Below are positions 37,914 through 46,170 of a stretch of DNA of 64,000 nucleotides, one piece after another (the first letter of the stretch is position 1; the number at the start of each line of letters is the position of its first letter). The stretch covers positions 61,503 to 125,502 of the forward strand of contig NZ_JAPSLK010000018.1 in the NCBI RefSeq assembly GCF_031180885.1. The letters run 5' to 3'. Origin of the DNA: Saccharothrix sp. (GTDB lineage: Bacteria; Actinomycetota; Actinomycetes; Mycobacteriales; Pseudonocardiaceae). The translations under genes and the position numbers were made by a program. The notes under the pieces were generated by a model, which worked only from the letters and a program-made list of their open reading frames with translations, had not been told where the DNA came from and did no database searches.

Positions 37914-40193
37914 ATGACGACAGGACGGACGCGGACCGGACTGCCCGCACCCGTGACCGAGCTGGTCGGCCGGGACGCGCTGGTCGCCGAGACCACCGGC
38001 CACGTGCTCGGGCCGGACCGGGTGGTGACGCTCGCCGGCCCCGGCGGCGTCGGCAAGACGGTGCTCGCGCTGGAGGTCGCCCGGCAGTGCCGCGACCGGC
38101 GCCCCTGGACCGTCGCGGTGGCCCGACTGGGTGACGCGACCCGCGCGGAGGAGCTGCACCGGGCGGTCGTGCACGCGGTGGGCATCACCGACCAGTCCAG
38201 CGCCGACCCGGTGGACGTGCTGGTCGACCAGTTGCGGGACCGCGAGCTGCTGCTGGTGCTGGACAACTGCGAGCACCTGGCCGAGGCGGCGGGCGACCTG
38301 TGCGCGGTGCTGCTGGAGGAGGCCCCGGGCGTGCGGGTGCTGGCCACCAGCCGGCACCACCTGGGCATCGCGGGCGAGCGGACGGTCGTCGTGCCACCGC
38401 TGTCGCTGGACGGCGGTTCCGACGAGATCTCCGACGCCATGCGCCTGCTGCTGCGCCGCGCCGAGTCCGCCGGCCGCCACATCACCCCCTCGACCCCCGC
38501 CACCCGGGACGCGCTGGCCGAACTCGTCGAGTGGTCCAGCGGTCTGCCCCTGGTGCTGGAGCTGATCGCGGTCCGACTCGGCGGCGGCATGGCGCCCCGG
38601 GACGTCCTCGACCGCCTGGACGGTGGCCGCCTCCTGGCCACCCGCACCCGCCGCGTCCGCAGCCACCACCGGACGCTGGAGCAGACCCTGGACTGGTCCT
38701 ACGCCCTGTGCTCGCCCGAGCAGCAGCGGCTGCTGGCACGGGTCTCGGTGTTCGCGGGCGGGTTCACGCTGCACGCCGCCGAACAGGTCTGCGCCGGCGA
38801 CGGGATCGCGGAGCACGAGGTCATGGACCTGCTCGCGGACCTGGTGGCGCGGTCCCTGGTCGACACCGGCCACGACGGCCGCTACCACCAGCTCCAACCG
38901 ATCCGCGAACACGGCCGCCGCCGGCTGGCCGCCCTGGGCGAGCAGGACCGGGTCCGCGACGCCCACCTCGGCTACTTCCGCGCCCTCGCCGCCCGCTACG
39001 CCGCCGACTGGTACTCGCCCGACGAGGTGACCCTGCTCCGCGCCGCCCACGCCGAGCTGCCCAACTTCCGCGCCGCCCTGAACCACTGCGCCACCGCCCC
39101 CGACCGCGCCGAACTCGGCTTGGGCCTCCTCACCGACCTCGGCCGCCTCCGCGCCCAGTTCTTCCACGCCCTGTTGGGCGAGTTCCGCACCTGGCTGTCG
39201 ACGCTTTTGGACCTGGCCCCGGTCCGGCCGTCCCCGGAACGCGTGGGCGCGACCGCGACCCTGGGCTGGATCGCCCTGTGCCAGGGCTCGCAGGACACCG
39301 CCCGAGCCGCCCTGGACCACTGCCGGGAACTGGTCGGCCCGGCGGAGGTCGCGCCCGTGGTCTTCCTCGAAGGCGCGTGGGCGATGCTCGTGGACGACGA
39401 CCCGCGCGGCACAGCCCTGCTGACCCGGGCCGTCGACCTCGCCGACGCCCCGGGCGACCGCGGCCAGTTCAAGCTGATCCGAGCCCTGGCCGCCGGTTTC
39501 CACGGCGACGAACCCACCGGCACCGCCGCCACCGAGGACTGCCTGGCCGACGCCCAGGCCGCAGGTGCGGCGTGGGCCACGAGTTGGGCCCGGTGGGCGT
39601 GTGGCCTGGTCCCGCTGCGCCACGGTGATCCGTCGAAGGCTGTCGCGTGGTTCCGCGAGAGCCTGGAGACCCAGGTCGGACTGCGCGAGCAGTGGGGGAG
39701 CACGTGGTCCACCGAGGCGATCGCCTGGGCGTTGGCGGCCGTGGCCGAACGCGACACGTCGGCGGCGGGTGTGCTGGAGTCGATCGCGGAGCTGCTGGGC
39801 GCGGCCGTGGGCTTGCAGGAGGCGACCGGTGTCGCGATCGGCGGCCTGGTGCCGTTCCGCGGGCAACGCGAAAAGGCCCGCGAAACCGTGGTGGCGAAAC
39901 TCGGCGAAACCCGTTTCCAGCAGGCATTCGAACGCGGCACCGCCATGGACGACAGAGACGAGGTCTACGCCCTCGCCCTACGCCCACAAATCCGCCGAGC
40001 CGCCTTACCGAACCTCACCACCAGGCAGCGGGAAATCGCATCACTGGTCGCGGCCGGCCACCCCAACCACGTCATCGCGACCCGGCTGCACCTGTCGGTG
40101 TCGACCGTGGAGAACCACCTGACCGCCATCTTCACCAGGACGGGCGTCGCCAATCGAGTGGAATTGGCTGCCTGGATAGCCCGCAACACCTGA
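37914..40193 (+). CDS. ATP-binding LuxR family transcriptional regulator
   Basis: 759 residues. The N-terminal NTPase has Walker A GPGGVGKT at 42-49 and Walker B ELLLVLDNCEHLAEA near 105, in the style of AfsR/LAL-related STAND regulators. A helical TPR-like middle follows, then a C-terminal LuxR helix-turn-helix LTTRQREIASLVAAGHPNHV (shown as TTRQREIASLVAAG) and STVENHLTAIFTRTGVANR (shown as VENHLTAIFTRTGV). The ATG at 37914 follows GGTGGGGGG; the frame is open further upstream, into the dehydrogenase, but that is not coding. Such proteins are pathway activators that integrate a nucleotide-bound signal. Target unknown; the neighbouring aldehyde dehydrogenase is a candidate. Confidence 0.88.
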   Translation: MTTGRTRTGLPAPVTELVGRDALVAETTGHVLGPDRVVTLAGPGGVGKTVLALEVARQCRDRRPWTVAVARLGDATRAEELHRAVVHAVGITDQSSADPVDVLVDQLRDRELLLVLDNCEHLAEAAGDLCAVLLEEAPGVRVLATSRHHLGIAGERTVVVPPLSLDGGSDEISDAMRLLLRRAESAGRHITPSTPATRDALAELVEWSSGLPLVLELIAVRLGGGMAPRDVLDRLDGGRLLATRTRRVRSHHRTLEQTLDWSYALCSPEQQRLLARVSVFAGGFTLHAAEQVCAGDGIAEHEVMDLLADLVARSLVDTGHDGRYHQLQPIREHGRRRLAALGEQDRVRDAHLGYFRALAARYAADWYSPDEVTLLRAAHAELPNFRAALNHCATAPDRAELGLGLLTDLGRLRAQFFHALLGEFRTWLSTLLDLAPVRPSPERVGATATLGWIALCQGSQDTARAALDHCRELVGPAEVAPVVFLEGAWAMLVDDDPRGTALLTRAVDLADAPGDRGQFKLIRALAAGFHGDEPTGTAATEDCLADAQAAGAAWATSWARWACGLVPLRHGDPSKAVAWFRESLETQVGLREQWGSTWSTEAIAWALAAVAERDTSAAGVLESIAELLGAAVGLQEATGVAIGGLVPFRGQREKARETVVAKLGETRFQQAFERGTAMDDRDEVYALALRPQIRRAALPNLTTRQREIASLVAAGHPNHVIATRLHLSVSTVENHLTAIFTRTGVANRVELAAWIARNT

Positions 40194-40195
40194 TT

Positions 40196-40909
40196 TCAGG
40201 CCCGCAGCACACCGTCCACCAAACGCGGCACGGCGGTGCTCACGTTCACCTGCGACGCCAGCTCCACATCCCCCGCGTGCCCCGCCGCGACCAGCTCACG
40301 CCCGGACACGCACCCCGCCACGATGTCCTCGACCGGCGCCCGCGCGAACACCTCCGCCGCCACGCACGCCTCGACCGACGCGGACCCGTAGCCGAGCAGT
40401 GTGGCCATCACCGCACCCGCGCCGACCAGGTCCTCGATCGCAGGCCGCAGCGGTCCGCGGTGGGCGGTCTTCGGGCTGTTGATGTCCACACCCCATCGTT
40501 CCCCGGCCGGGATGACCCCGATCGGGCCGCCCTGGGCCAGCTCGCGGGCGGCCAGGGCGACCGCGCGGGCGTTGCGCAGGCAGCCGGCCAGGACCACCGA
40601 ACCGGTGGACACGGCCAGGTCGCACAGCGTGGCCCCGTTGGGCGACGGCAGCTCCAACAGCGTGCCCGCGGGCATGTCCACCAGCGACGACGGGCGCAGT
40701 GACCAGCTCGGGTCCGCGGGTCGCGCGGCCTGTTCGCGGTCGGTCCAGCGCACCGGGCGCAGTGCGGCGCCCCGGCTCACCACGATGTCGGCGGCGGTGC
40801 TGAACGACAGGACGTCGACGATCACCAGCACGGCGCAAAGCCCGCCGAGCGCCGTGACGCCCTCGTCACCCCACTCCAGCCTGAGCTGGGAACCCTCTTG
40901 TCCGAACAC
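40196..40909 (-). CDS. 2-phosphosulfolactate phosphatase-like protein (ComB family)
   Basis: 237 residues. The family pattern is visible: VLVIVDVLSFSTAADIVVSRG (core IVDVLSFSTAADI), LVDMPAGTLLELPSPNGATL, VVLAGCLRNARAV and GVIPAGERWG. ComB removes phosphate from 2-phosphosulfolactate in coenzyme M synthesis in archaea. Actinobacteria do not make coenzyme M by known routes, so the true substrate here is probably another phosphorylated sulfonate or organic acid. It is convergent with the LuxR gene with a 2-bp gap and divergent from rpiB. GTG start at 40909. Confidence 0.82.
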   Translation of the reverse strand: MFGQEGSQLRLEWGDEGVTALGGLCAVLVIVDVLSFSTAADIVVSRGAALRPVRWTDREQAARPADPSWSLRPSSLVDMPAGTLLELPSPNGATLCDLAVSTGSVVLAGCLRNARAVALAARELAQGGPIGVIPAGERWGVDINSPKTAHRGPLRPAIEDLVGAGAVMATLLGYGSASVEACVAAEVFARAPVEDIVAGCVSGRELVAAGHAGDVELASQVNVSTAVPRLVDGVLRA

Positions 40910-40937
40910 TCGAACAAGGATGGCAGACTCCCGGGAC

Positions 40938-41405
40938 GTGCGTGTTTACCTGGGATCCGACCATGCGGGCTTCGAGCTGAAGGCCCACCTCGCGAAGCAC
41001 CTGGCCGCCGCCGGCCACGACGTGGTGGACGTCGGCCCCGACGAGTACGACGCCGAGGACGACTACCCGCCGTTCTGCATCGACGCGGCCCGCCGCGTGG
41101 TGGCCGACGAGGGCAGCCTGGGCGTCGTGATCGGCGGCTCCGGCAACGGCGAGCAGATCGCGGCCAACAAGGTGCCCGGCGCCCGGGCCGCGCTGGCCTA
41201 CAGCGTGGAGACCGCGAAGCTCGCCCGCGAGCACAACGACGCCCAGCTCATCGGCCTCGGCGCGCGGATGCACAGCACCGAGGAGGCGGTGGAGATCGTC
41301 GAGGCGTTCCTCGCCACCCCGTTCTCCGGCCAGCCCCGCCACGCTCGCCGCATCGCGATCATGAGCGAGTACGAGCGCACCCGCGAGGCCCCGCCGCTGC
41401 CCTGA
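40938..41405 (+). CDS. rpiB: Ribose-5-phosphate isomerase B
   Basis: 155 residues, typical of RpiB. Motifs: VYLGSDHAGFELK at the N-terminus, the active-site stretch GVVIGGSGNGEQIAANKVPGARAA (core IGGSGNGEQIAANK, with Ser in place of the Cys of some relatives), and ARMHSTEEAVEIVEAFL. It interconverts ribose-5-phosphate and ribulose-5-phosphate in the pentose phosphate pathway. The GTG at 40938 matches the family start (V-R-V-Y-L-G); an ATG at 40920 would add six residues. Counterpart of Rv2465c. Confidence 0.93.
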   Translation: MRVYLGSDHAGFELKAHLAKHLAAAGHDVVDVGPDEYDAEDDYPPFCIDAARRVVADEGSLGVVIGGSGNGEQIAANKVPGARAALAYSVETAKLAREHNDAQLIGLGARMHSTEEAVEIVEAFLATPFSGQPRHARRIAIMSEYERTREAPPLP

Positions 41406-41418
41406 GCCGACGACACCG

Positions 41419-42195
41419 ATGATCCGAGACCTGCTGTTCACCGATCTCGACGGCGCGCGGTTGGCGGACCCCGAGACGGTCATCGAGGCGGCGGCCGACG
41501 AGCCCCGGTACCTGGAACGGGTGCCGGGGCTGCGGTCGGTGCTGGTGGACGACGCCGCCGGCCGCTACCACCGCTACCTGGCCCTGCTGGCGCTCACGTC
41601 GTGGGGCCACGCCCCGGTGTACCCGGTGGTCGCGGCGACGGTCGAGCAGGGCCGGAACTCCCCGTGGCACGGGATGCTCACCGACAACGAGGGTCGCGAC
41701 CGCACGTTCCCGGCGCTGGCCGGCGCGGTCGCCGACGGCGCGCGGTTCGTGGCCGAGGCCGGCGAGCCGGACCGCCGGCGCGTGCTGCGGGCCATGCTCG
41801 GCCGGGCGGACGAGGTCTACTTCGGCTGGCAGCTCGGCCATGCGGTGGACGCCCCCGAGTGGACGCGGGATCTCGTCGAGGCGATCGAGCGCGGCCTGGC
41901 GCGCCCGGCCGACGCCTGGGCCTTGCCGGCTGCGCGCAAGCCCGTCTGCACCGTCGTGTCCCCGCCGTCCACCATCCCGGTCGCGCTTCGGCGCATGAAG
42001 ACCTTCCGCGCCCCGGCCGTCCCCCGGTTCGGCGACCACGGCTTCGACCTCGCGTTGCAACTCGCCGACCTGTGCGCCGTGCTGGCCAAGCACGACCGCG
42101 CGCGGGCGGTGGACCTCGCCGAACGCCTGCTGCGCCGCGACTCCCGGACGGTCGTGCGCACCCACCTGTGTTCGGTGGTGCCGTTCCGTGCCTGA
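41419..42195 (+). CDS. Conserved protein of unknown function between rpiB and the Nei-like gene
   Basis: 258 residues, soluble, ATG start 13 bp after rpiB and overlapping the next start by 8 bp, so it lies in an rpiB operon. It is rich in Ala/Arg/Leu and reads VYPVVAATVEQGRNSPWHGML, GWQLGHAVDAPEWTRDLVEAI and VSPPSTIPVALRRMKTFRAP, all quoted in part. No signal peptide, membrane helix or recognised catalytic motif. The absence from the remembered mycobacterial order suggests a lineage-specific insertion into the operon. Confidence 0.7.
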   Translation: MIRDLLFTDLDGARLADPETVIEAAADEPRYLERVPGLRSVLVDDAAGRYHRYLALLALTSWGHAPVYPVVAATVEQGRNSPWHGMLTDNEGRDRTFPALAGAVADGARFVAEAGEPDRRRVLRAMLGRADEVYFGWQLGHAVDAPEWTRDLVEAIERGLARPADAWALPAARKPVCTVVSPPSTIPVALRRMKTFRAPAVPRFGDHGFDLALQLADLCAVLAKHDRARAVDLAERLLRRDSRTVVRTHLCSVVPFRA

Positions 42196-42991
42196 AGGCC
42201 ACACCCTCCACCGACTCGCCCGCCTGCACCACCGCCGCTACGCCGGTCGCGCCGTCGAGGTCACCAGCCCGCAGGGCCGGTTCCTCGCGTCTACTGTGGA
42301 CGGTCAGGTGCTGAAGAAGGCCGAGGCGCACGGCAAGCACCTGTTCCACGTCTACGGCCCCGACGCCACCGTGCACGTACACCTGGGCCTGTACGGGACT
42401 TTCACCGAATTCGCGCACCCGGTGGTCGACCCGGTCGGCCAGGTCCGGATGCGCCTGGTCGGCGAGACCCACTGGACCGACCTGCGCGGCCCGACCCGCT
42501 GCGAGGTGCTGACCGACGCCGAGGTGAAGGCGTTGCGCGGCCGGCTGGGCCCGGACCCGTTGCGCCGCGACGCCGATCCGGACCGCGCGTTCGCCAAGAT
42601 CACCAAGTCCCGTCAGCCCATCGGCGTGCTCCTGATGGACCAAGCCGTTCTGGCCGGCGTGGGCAACGTGTACCGGGCGGAAGTCCTGTTCCGCCACGGG
42701 GTTCACCCGCTCACGCCGGGCAGCGAGGTCGACCGCGCGCTGTGGGGCGTCCTGTGGGCCGACCTCGTCGTGCTCATGCGCGCCGGCGTGAAGGTCGGCC
42801 GCATCGACACCGTCCGCCCCGAGCACCTGCCGGAGGTCACCGGCCGCGCGCCGCGCAAGGACCGGCACGGCGGCGAGGTCTACGTCTACCGGCGCGCCGG
42901 CCTGCCGTGCCTGGTGTGCGGCACACCGGTGGCGATGGCGGACCTGGTGGGGCGCAACCTGTTCTGGTGCCCGGGCTGCCAGCCGTCCTAG
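42188..42991 (+). CDS. Fpg/Nei family DNA glycosylase
   Basis: 267 residues. The GTG start at 42188 is fixed by the required N-terminus M-P-E-G-H, where Pro2 is the catalytic nucleophile and Glu3 the proton donor. Further landmarks: the Lys in LKKAEAHGKHLF, the helix-two-turn-helix region ILLMDQAVLAGVGNVYRAEVLF (here LLMDQAVLAGVGNVYRAEVL), and a C-terminal zinc finger CLVC-x(n)-CPGC. It excises oxidised pyrimidines or purines and cuts the abasic site. Counterpart of Rv2464c (Nei2). Confidence 0.93.
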   Translation: MPEGHTLHRLARLHHRRYAGRAVEVTSPQGRFLASTVDGQVLKKAEAHGKHLFHVYGPDATVHVHLGLYGTFTEFAHPVVDPVGQVRMRLVGETHWTDLRGPTRCEVLTDAEVKALRGRLGPDPLRRDADPDRAFAKITKSRQPIGVLLMDQAVLAGVGNVYRAEVLFRHGVHPLTPGSEVDRALWGVLWADLVVLMRAGVKVGRIDTVRPEHLPEVTGRAPRKDRHGGEVYVYRRAGLPCLVCGTPVAMADLVGRNLFWCPGCQPS

Positions 42992-43047
42992 CCTGCTAAC
43001 GCGAGCCGGACCCGGAACGATCACCGGTGCAGGAGAGGGGGCCCGTG

Positions 43048-43542
43048 GTGACCGAACCCGTGTTCGGCGGCGACGAGGTGCGCACGGAGCAGGAGATCGC
43101 CCGGTGGGCGGCCGGCGTCGCGGCCAAGGCGGAGAAGTACCAGCAGGTGAGCGCGCAGGTGGCCGAGGTCGCCGTGCACGAGGTGTCCCGCGACGGGCTG
43201 GTGCGGCTCAGCGTCGGCGCTTCGGGGGCGTTGCAGCACCTGGAGATCTCCGACAAGGCCCGCGAGGTCTCCGGCGCCACGCTCGCCGCCTCGATCATGG
43301 CCACCATCCGCCGCGCCCAGTCGAGGATCGCGAACGAGGTGTCCGCGATCGTCACGTCGGTCGGCGTCGACGACCCGGGAACCGCGGACGCCCTGGTGTC
43401 GTCGTACCGGCAGCGTTTCCCGGAGCCTGCGCCCGACACCCCGCCCTGGGCGGACCAGGTGCGGCCGTCGGCGCCTCCGCCGCCCGCGCGGCGGCCCGTC
43501 CAGGACGACGAGGACTGGGATGGTCCCGCCGTCACCGAGTAG
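43048..43542 (+). CDS. YbaB/EbfC-like nucleoid-associated family protein at head of T7SS-type cassette
   Basis: About 164 residues; a GTG at 43048 (or 43045) follows AGGAGAGGGG. The core (EYKQVS-type helix, then DGLVRLSVGASGALQHLEISD and helix ATLAASIMATIRRAQSRIANEV, quoted in part) matches the YbaB/EbfC-like family that in actinobacteria often precedes ESX-linked genes. A proline-rich acidic tail ends it. It lies 9 bp upstream of an EspC-like gene, so it is probably the first gene of the toxin cassette. Its role there is unknown. Confidence 0.75.
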   Translation: MTEPVFGGDEVRTEQEIARWAAGVAAKAEKYQQVSAQVAEVAVHEVSRDGLVRLSVGASGALQHLEISDKAREVSGATLAASIMATIRRAQSRIANEVSAIVTSVGVDDPGTADALVSSYRQRFPEPAPDTPPWADQVRPSAPPPPARRPVQDDEDWDGPAVTE

Positions 43543-43551
43543 GGGGTGTGC

Positions 43552-43857
43552 GTGAGCGGCTACGAGGTCGTCGCCGACGAGTTACGGGGCCACGCCGACC
43601 GGTTGCGCGGCGTGGAGGACCAGTTGAACCAGGCGGTGGACGCGGCGCGGCAGGTCAGCCTGTCGGCAAGTGCCTACGGCAAGACCTGCTCGATGCTGCC
43701 GCCGATGATGATGTTCATCGCCAACGCCGGCGTCGCCTCGTTGACCGAGGTCGCCGGGTCGGTGGGCGAGACCATCGCGGGCGTCCGGCGCACCGCCGCC
43801 GACTACGACGCCGTCGAGCAGACCAACACCCGTCCGTTCCGGGACGGGACCCGATGA
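43552..43857 (+). CDS. EspC/WXG100-like ESX secretion-associated protein
   Basis: 101 residues, helical, in the size range of type VII secretion partner proteins: SGYEVVADELRGHADRLRGVEDQLNQAV (quoted in part as VVADELRGHADRLRG), then IANAGVASLTEVAGSVGETI and AADYDAVEQTNTRPF. This resembles ESX-1 EspC (DUF2580). No signal peptide. The stop overlaps the ATG of the toxin gene (ATGA), so the two are made together and this protein is the likely export partner or chaperone for the toxin. Confidence 0.75.
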   Translation: MSGYEVVADELRGHADRLRGVEDQLNQAVDAARQVSLSASAYGKTCSMLPPMMMFIANAGVASLTEVAGSVGETIAGVRRTAADYDAVEQTNTRPFRDGTR

Positions 43858-45494
43858 ACAACCCGCTGGTCGCGCCGCGCCAGGACTCGACGCAGTCCTA
43901 CACCGGCATCGGCATCGTCGAATCCGCCGTGGACCTGTACAACGGCGTCCGCAACGGCTCCTGGGTGGAGGCCGGGCTCGGTCTCGCCGGCACCGGCCTG
44001 GAGGCCCTGTCGTTCGTGCTCGACCCGCTGGGCTCGATCGTGGCCTCCGCGGTGTCGTGGCTGATCGAGCACGTCGGCCCGCTGCGCCAGGCGCTGAACT
44101 GGCTGGCCGGCGACAGCGACCAGATCGCGGCCTACGCGCGGACGTGGCAGAACGTGTCCCAGGCGGTGAACCGGGCGGGCGGCGACCTGACCGCCGAGGC
44201 GACCCGCGGCACGGCCGGCTGGACCGGCCCCGCCGCCGACGCCTACCGGGCCTCGGTGACCAACCAGTCCCACCACATCACCGCCGCCGCCAACTGCGCG
44301 GGGATCGTCAGCGCGGTGGTGGAGGTCAGCGGCGTGCTGGTCGGCACGGTCCGCGGCCTGGTCCGGGACCTGATCGCCGAGTGCGTGGCCACCCTGCTCG
44401 CCCGCATCCCGCAGTGGCTGGCCGAGGAGGCGGTGACCCTGGGCTTCGCGACGCCGCACGTGGTGGCGGCGGCGACGTCGATCATCGCCAAGTGGGTCGC
44501 GAAGATCGCCGACAAGATCACGTTGCTGATGCGGTCGATCGCGAAGCTGCGCCCGCTGCTGTCCCGGCTGGACGAGCTGTGGGACCTGATCAAGCGCGGC
44601 CTCAAGGCCCTGCGCAAGGCCCCCGACGGCCCCGGCGCGCCGCGCACGCCGGACCCGGTGAAGAAGCCCGGCAACACCGACGTGAAGCCCCAGGGCACGG
44701 ACGGGACCCCGACCGGCGGCAACACCAACACGTCCGGTGCCCCCGTGTCCCAGCCGCCGCAGGTCAACGGCGGCACCACGAACACCTCCGGCGTGGACGC
44801 GCCGACCTCGGGCAGCAACCCGCCGCCGTCGTCGGGCAACCCGCCCACCTCGGGCAACCCGCCGACCGACGGCAGCGGGAGCGGCAGCGGCGGGGGCTCG
44901 GGCAAGCCCCCCGGCGACAACAACCCGCCGCCCCCGACGCCGGGCGGCGACCCGCACCCGGCCCTGCCCCGCAGGCCCACGGACCTGTCCCAGCCCCACC
45001 CGGAGCTGACGCCCGCCGAGAAGGCGGCACTCGACCGGCACCTCAGGGAGCTGGAGGCGAAGAACTCGGAGCGCTTCGCCGACGTCGCCCGCGACCCCGA
45101 CCACAACGGCAAGGTCCGCCCCGGTTCGCAGGACGAGGCCCGGGTCATGCTGGACCTGGAGGAACGCGGCTTCGGCCCGTTCGACCGGCCGAAGGACGCG
45201 GACGGCAAGCTGATCCCCGACCGGGGCGACTTCGTGGACGCCAATGGCCAGAAGTGGGACATGAAGGGCGCCCACTCCGACTGGCCCCCCGGCGTCCCGG
45301 ACAAGGTCCGCAACAGCGGCCCGTTCCCCAACGCCTACACCGAGCAGTGGTTCCGCGAGACCGTCCAGGGCCAGTTCAACGATGGGCGTAACGTCATCAT
45401 GGACACGCGGAACGCCAGCGCCGCCGACATCGAGAACATGAAGGCCGTCGTCGCGAAGGAGGGCTGGGGTGACCGCATCATCTGGTACCCGTGA
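43854..45494 (+). CDS. T7SS-exported polymorphic toxin with C-terminal PD-(D/E)XK-like nuclease domain
   Basis: 546 residues. Residues 1-240 are helical and WXG/LXG-like (TAGWTGPAADAYRASV) with hydrophobic stretches. Residues 265-390 are a Pro/Gly/Ser/Thr/Asn-rich linker. The last ~150 residues are a compact domain of different character beginning AALDRHLRELEAKNSERFAD. It contains E428 (DEARVMLDLEERGFG), D459 (RGDFVDANG) and D469-M-K471 (KWDMKG), spaced like the E-D-DxK active site of PD-(D/E)XK nucleases and CdiA-type toxin tips. The layout is that of contact-dependent toxins exported through a type VII system. Nuclease function is inferred. The end overlaps a pentapeptide-repeat gene. Confidence 0.72.
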   Translation: MNNPLVAPRQDSTQSYTGIGIVESAVDLYNGVRNGSWVEAGLGLAGTGLEALSFVLDPLGSIVASAVSWLIEHVGPLRQALNWLAGDSDQIAAYARTWQNVSQAVNRAGGDLTAEATRGTAGWTGPAADAYRASVTNQSHHITAAANCAGIVSAVVEVSGVLVGTVRGLVRDLIAECVATLLARIPQWLAEEAVTLGFATPHVVAAATSIIAKWVAKIADKITLLMRSIAKLRPLLSRLDELWDLIKRGLKALRKAPDGPGAPRTPDPVKKPGNTDVKPQGTDGTPTGGNTNTSGAPVSQPPQVNGGTTNTSGVDAPTSGSNPPPSSGNPPTSGNPPTDGSGSGSGGGSGKPPGDNNPPPPTPGGDPHPALPRRPTDLSQPHPELTPAEKAALDRHLRELEAKNSERFADVARDPDHNGKVRPGSQDEARVMLDLEERGFGPFDRPKDADGKLIPDRGDFVDANGQKWDMKGAHSDWPPGVPDKVRNSGPFPNAYTEQWFRETVQGQFNDGRNVIMDTRNASAADIENMKAVVAKEGWGDRIIWYP

Positions 45495-46107
45495 CCAGTG
45501 GCAGCCGCCGCGCTGGCCCACCTCCGCCGAGGGCGCCGAGGCGTTCCGCGACTGGCTGGGCGACCCGTCCCAGCCGCTGTACGCCCTGGACCTCGACCTG
45601 CGCGGCGCGGACCTGTCCGGCGGCCCGTTCGTGGAGTCGTGGTTCAGCCGGTCCAACCTGGCCGACACCACGCTGCGCGGCATCGAGCTGTGGGCCGCCC
45701 ACTGCGAGGGGACCCGCTTCATCCGCGCCGACCTCACCGACGCGGACCTGGTGCGCGCGGTGGTGCGGGGCGCGAGCTTCGTCCGGGCCACCCTGGTCGG
45801 CGCGAACCTGAGGAAGGCCGACGCGACCGACGCCAGGTTCACCGAAGCCGACCTGACCCGCGCCACCCTGGCCGGCGCCACGTTCCTGCGCGCCGACTTC
45901 AGCCGCGCCAACCTGTCCGACGCGGTGGTGGAGTCCACGTCGTTGCTGGACGCGGTGCTGGTGGACGCGACGGTGACGGGGATGCGGGGGACCGTGCGGG
46001 GGCCGGTGGAGGTCGTGCCGGGAGTGAAGTTGGACGGGTCGGAGCTGGAGCAGTGGTTCGGCGCGCGCGGAGCCGCCGTCTCCGTCCTGCGCACCCAGTC
46101 CGTCTAG
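45469..46107 (+). CDS. Pentapeptide-repeat protein, candidate immunity protein
   Basis: 212 residues with about sixteen A(D/N)LXX-type units between residues 42 and 165 (LDLRGADLSGG, ADLTDADLVRA, ANLRKADATDARF, ADLTRATLAGATF), predicting a right-handed quadrilateral beta helix that mimics DNA. The GTG at 45469 lies inside the toxin gene but has AAGGAGG six nt upstream, so the 26-bp overlap is real and implies translational coupling. Pentapeptide proteins protect DNA-acting targets and appear among immunity proteins of polymorphic toxins. Its pairing with a nuclease-like toxin supports that reading, but neutralisation is unproven. Confidence 0.8.
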   Translation: MTASSGTRDQWQPPRWPTSAEGAEAFRDWLGDPSQPLYALDLDLRGADLSGGPFVESWFSRSNLADTTLRGIELWAAHCEGTRFIRADLTDADLVRAVVRGASFVRATLVGANLRKADATDARFTEADLTRATLAGATFLRADFSRANLSDAVVESTSLLDAVLVDATVTGMRGTVRGPVEVVPGVKLDGSELEQWFGARGAAVSVLRTQSV

Positions 46108-46120
46108 TCGCGCTTTGAAC

Positions 46121-46158
46121 GAACGCCCCGCTGCCGGTGTGTCGGCAGCGGGGCGTTC
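46121..46158. terminator. Bidirectional terminator after the toxin cassette
   Basis: Perfect 16-bp arms (46121-46136 with 46143-46158) with a 6-nt loop GTGTGT, 13 nt after the immunity gene stop and 12 nt before the stop of the convergent gene. Confidence 0.85.
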
Positions 46159-46170
46159 GGCTGGATCGGG

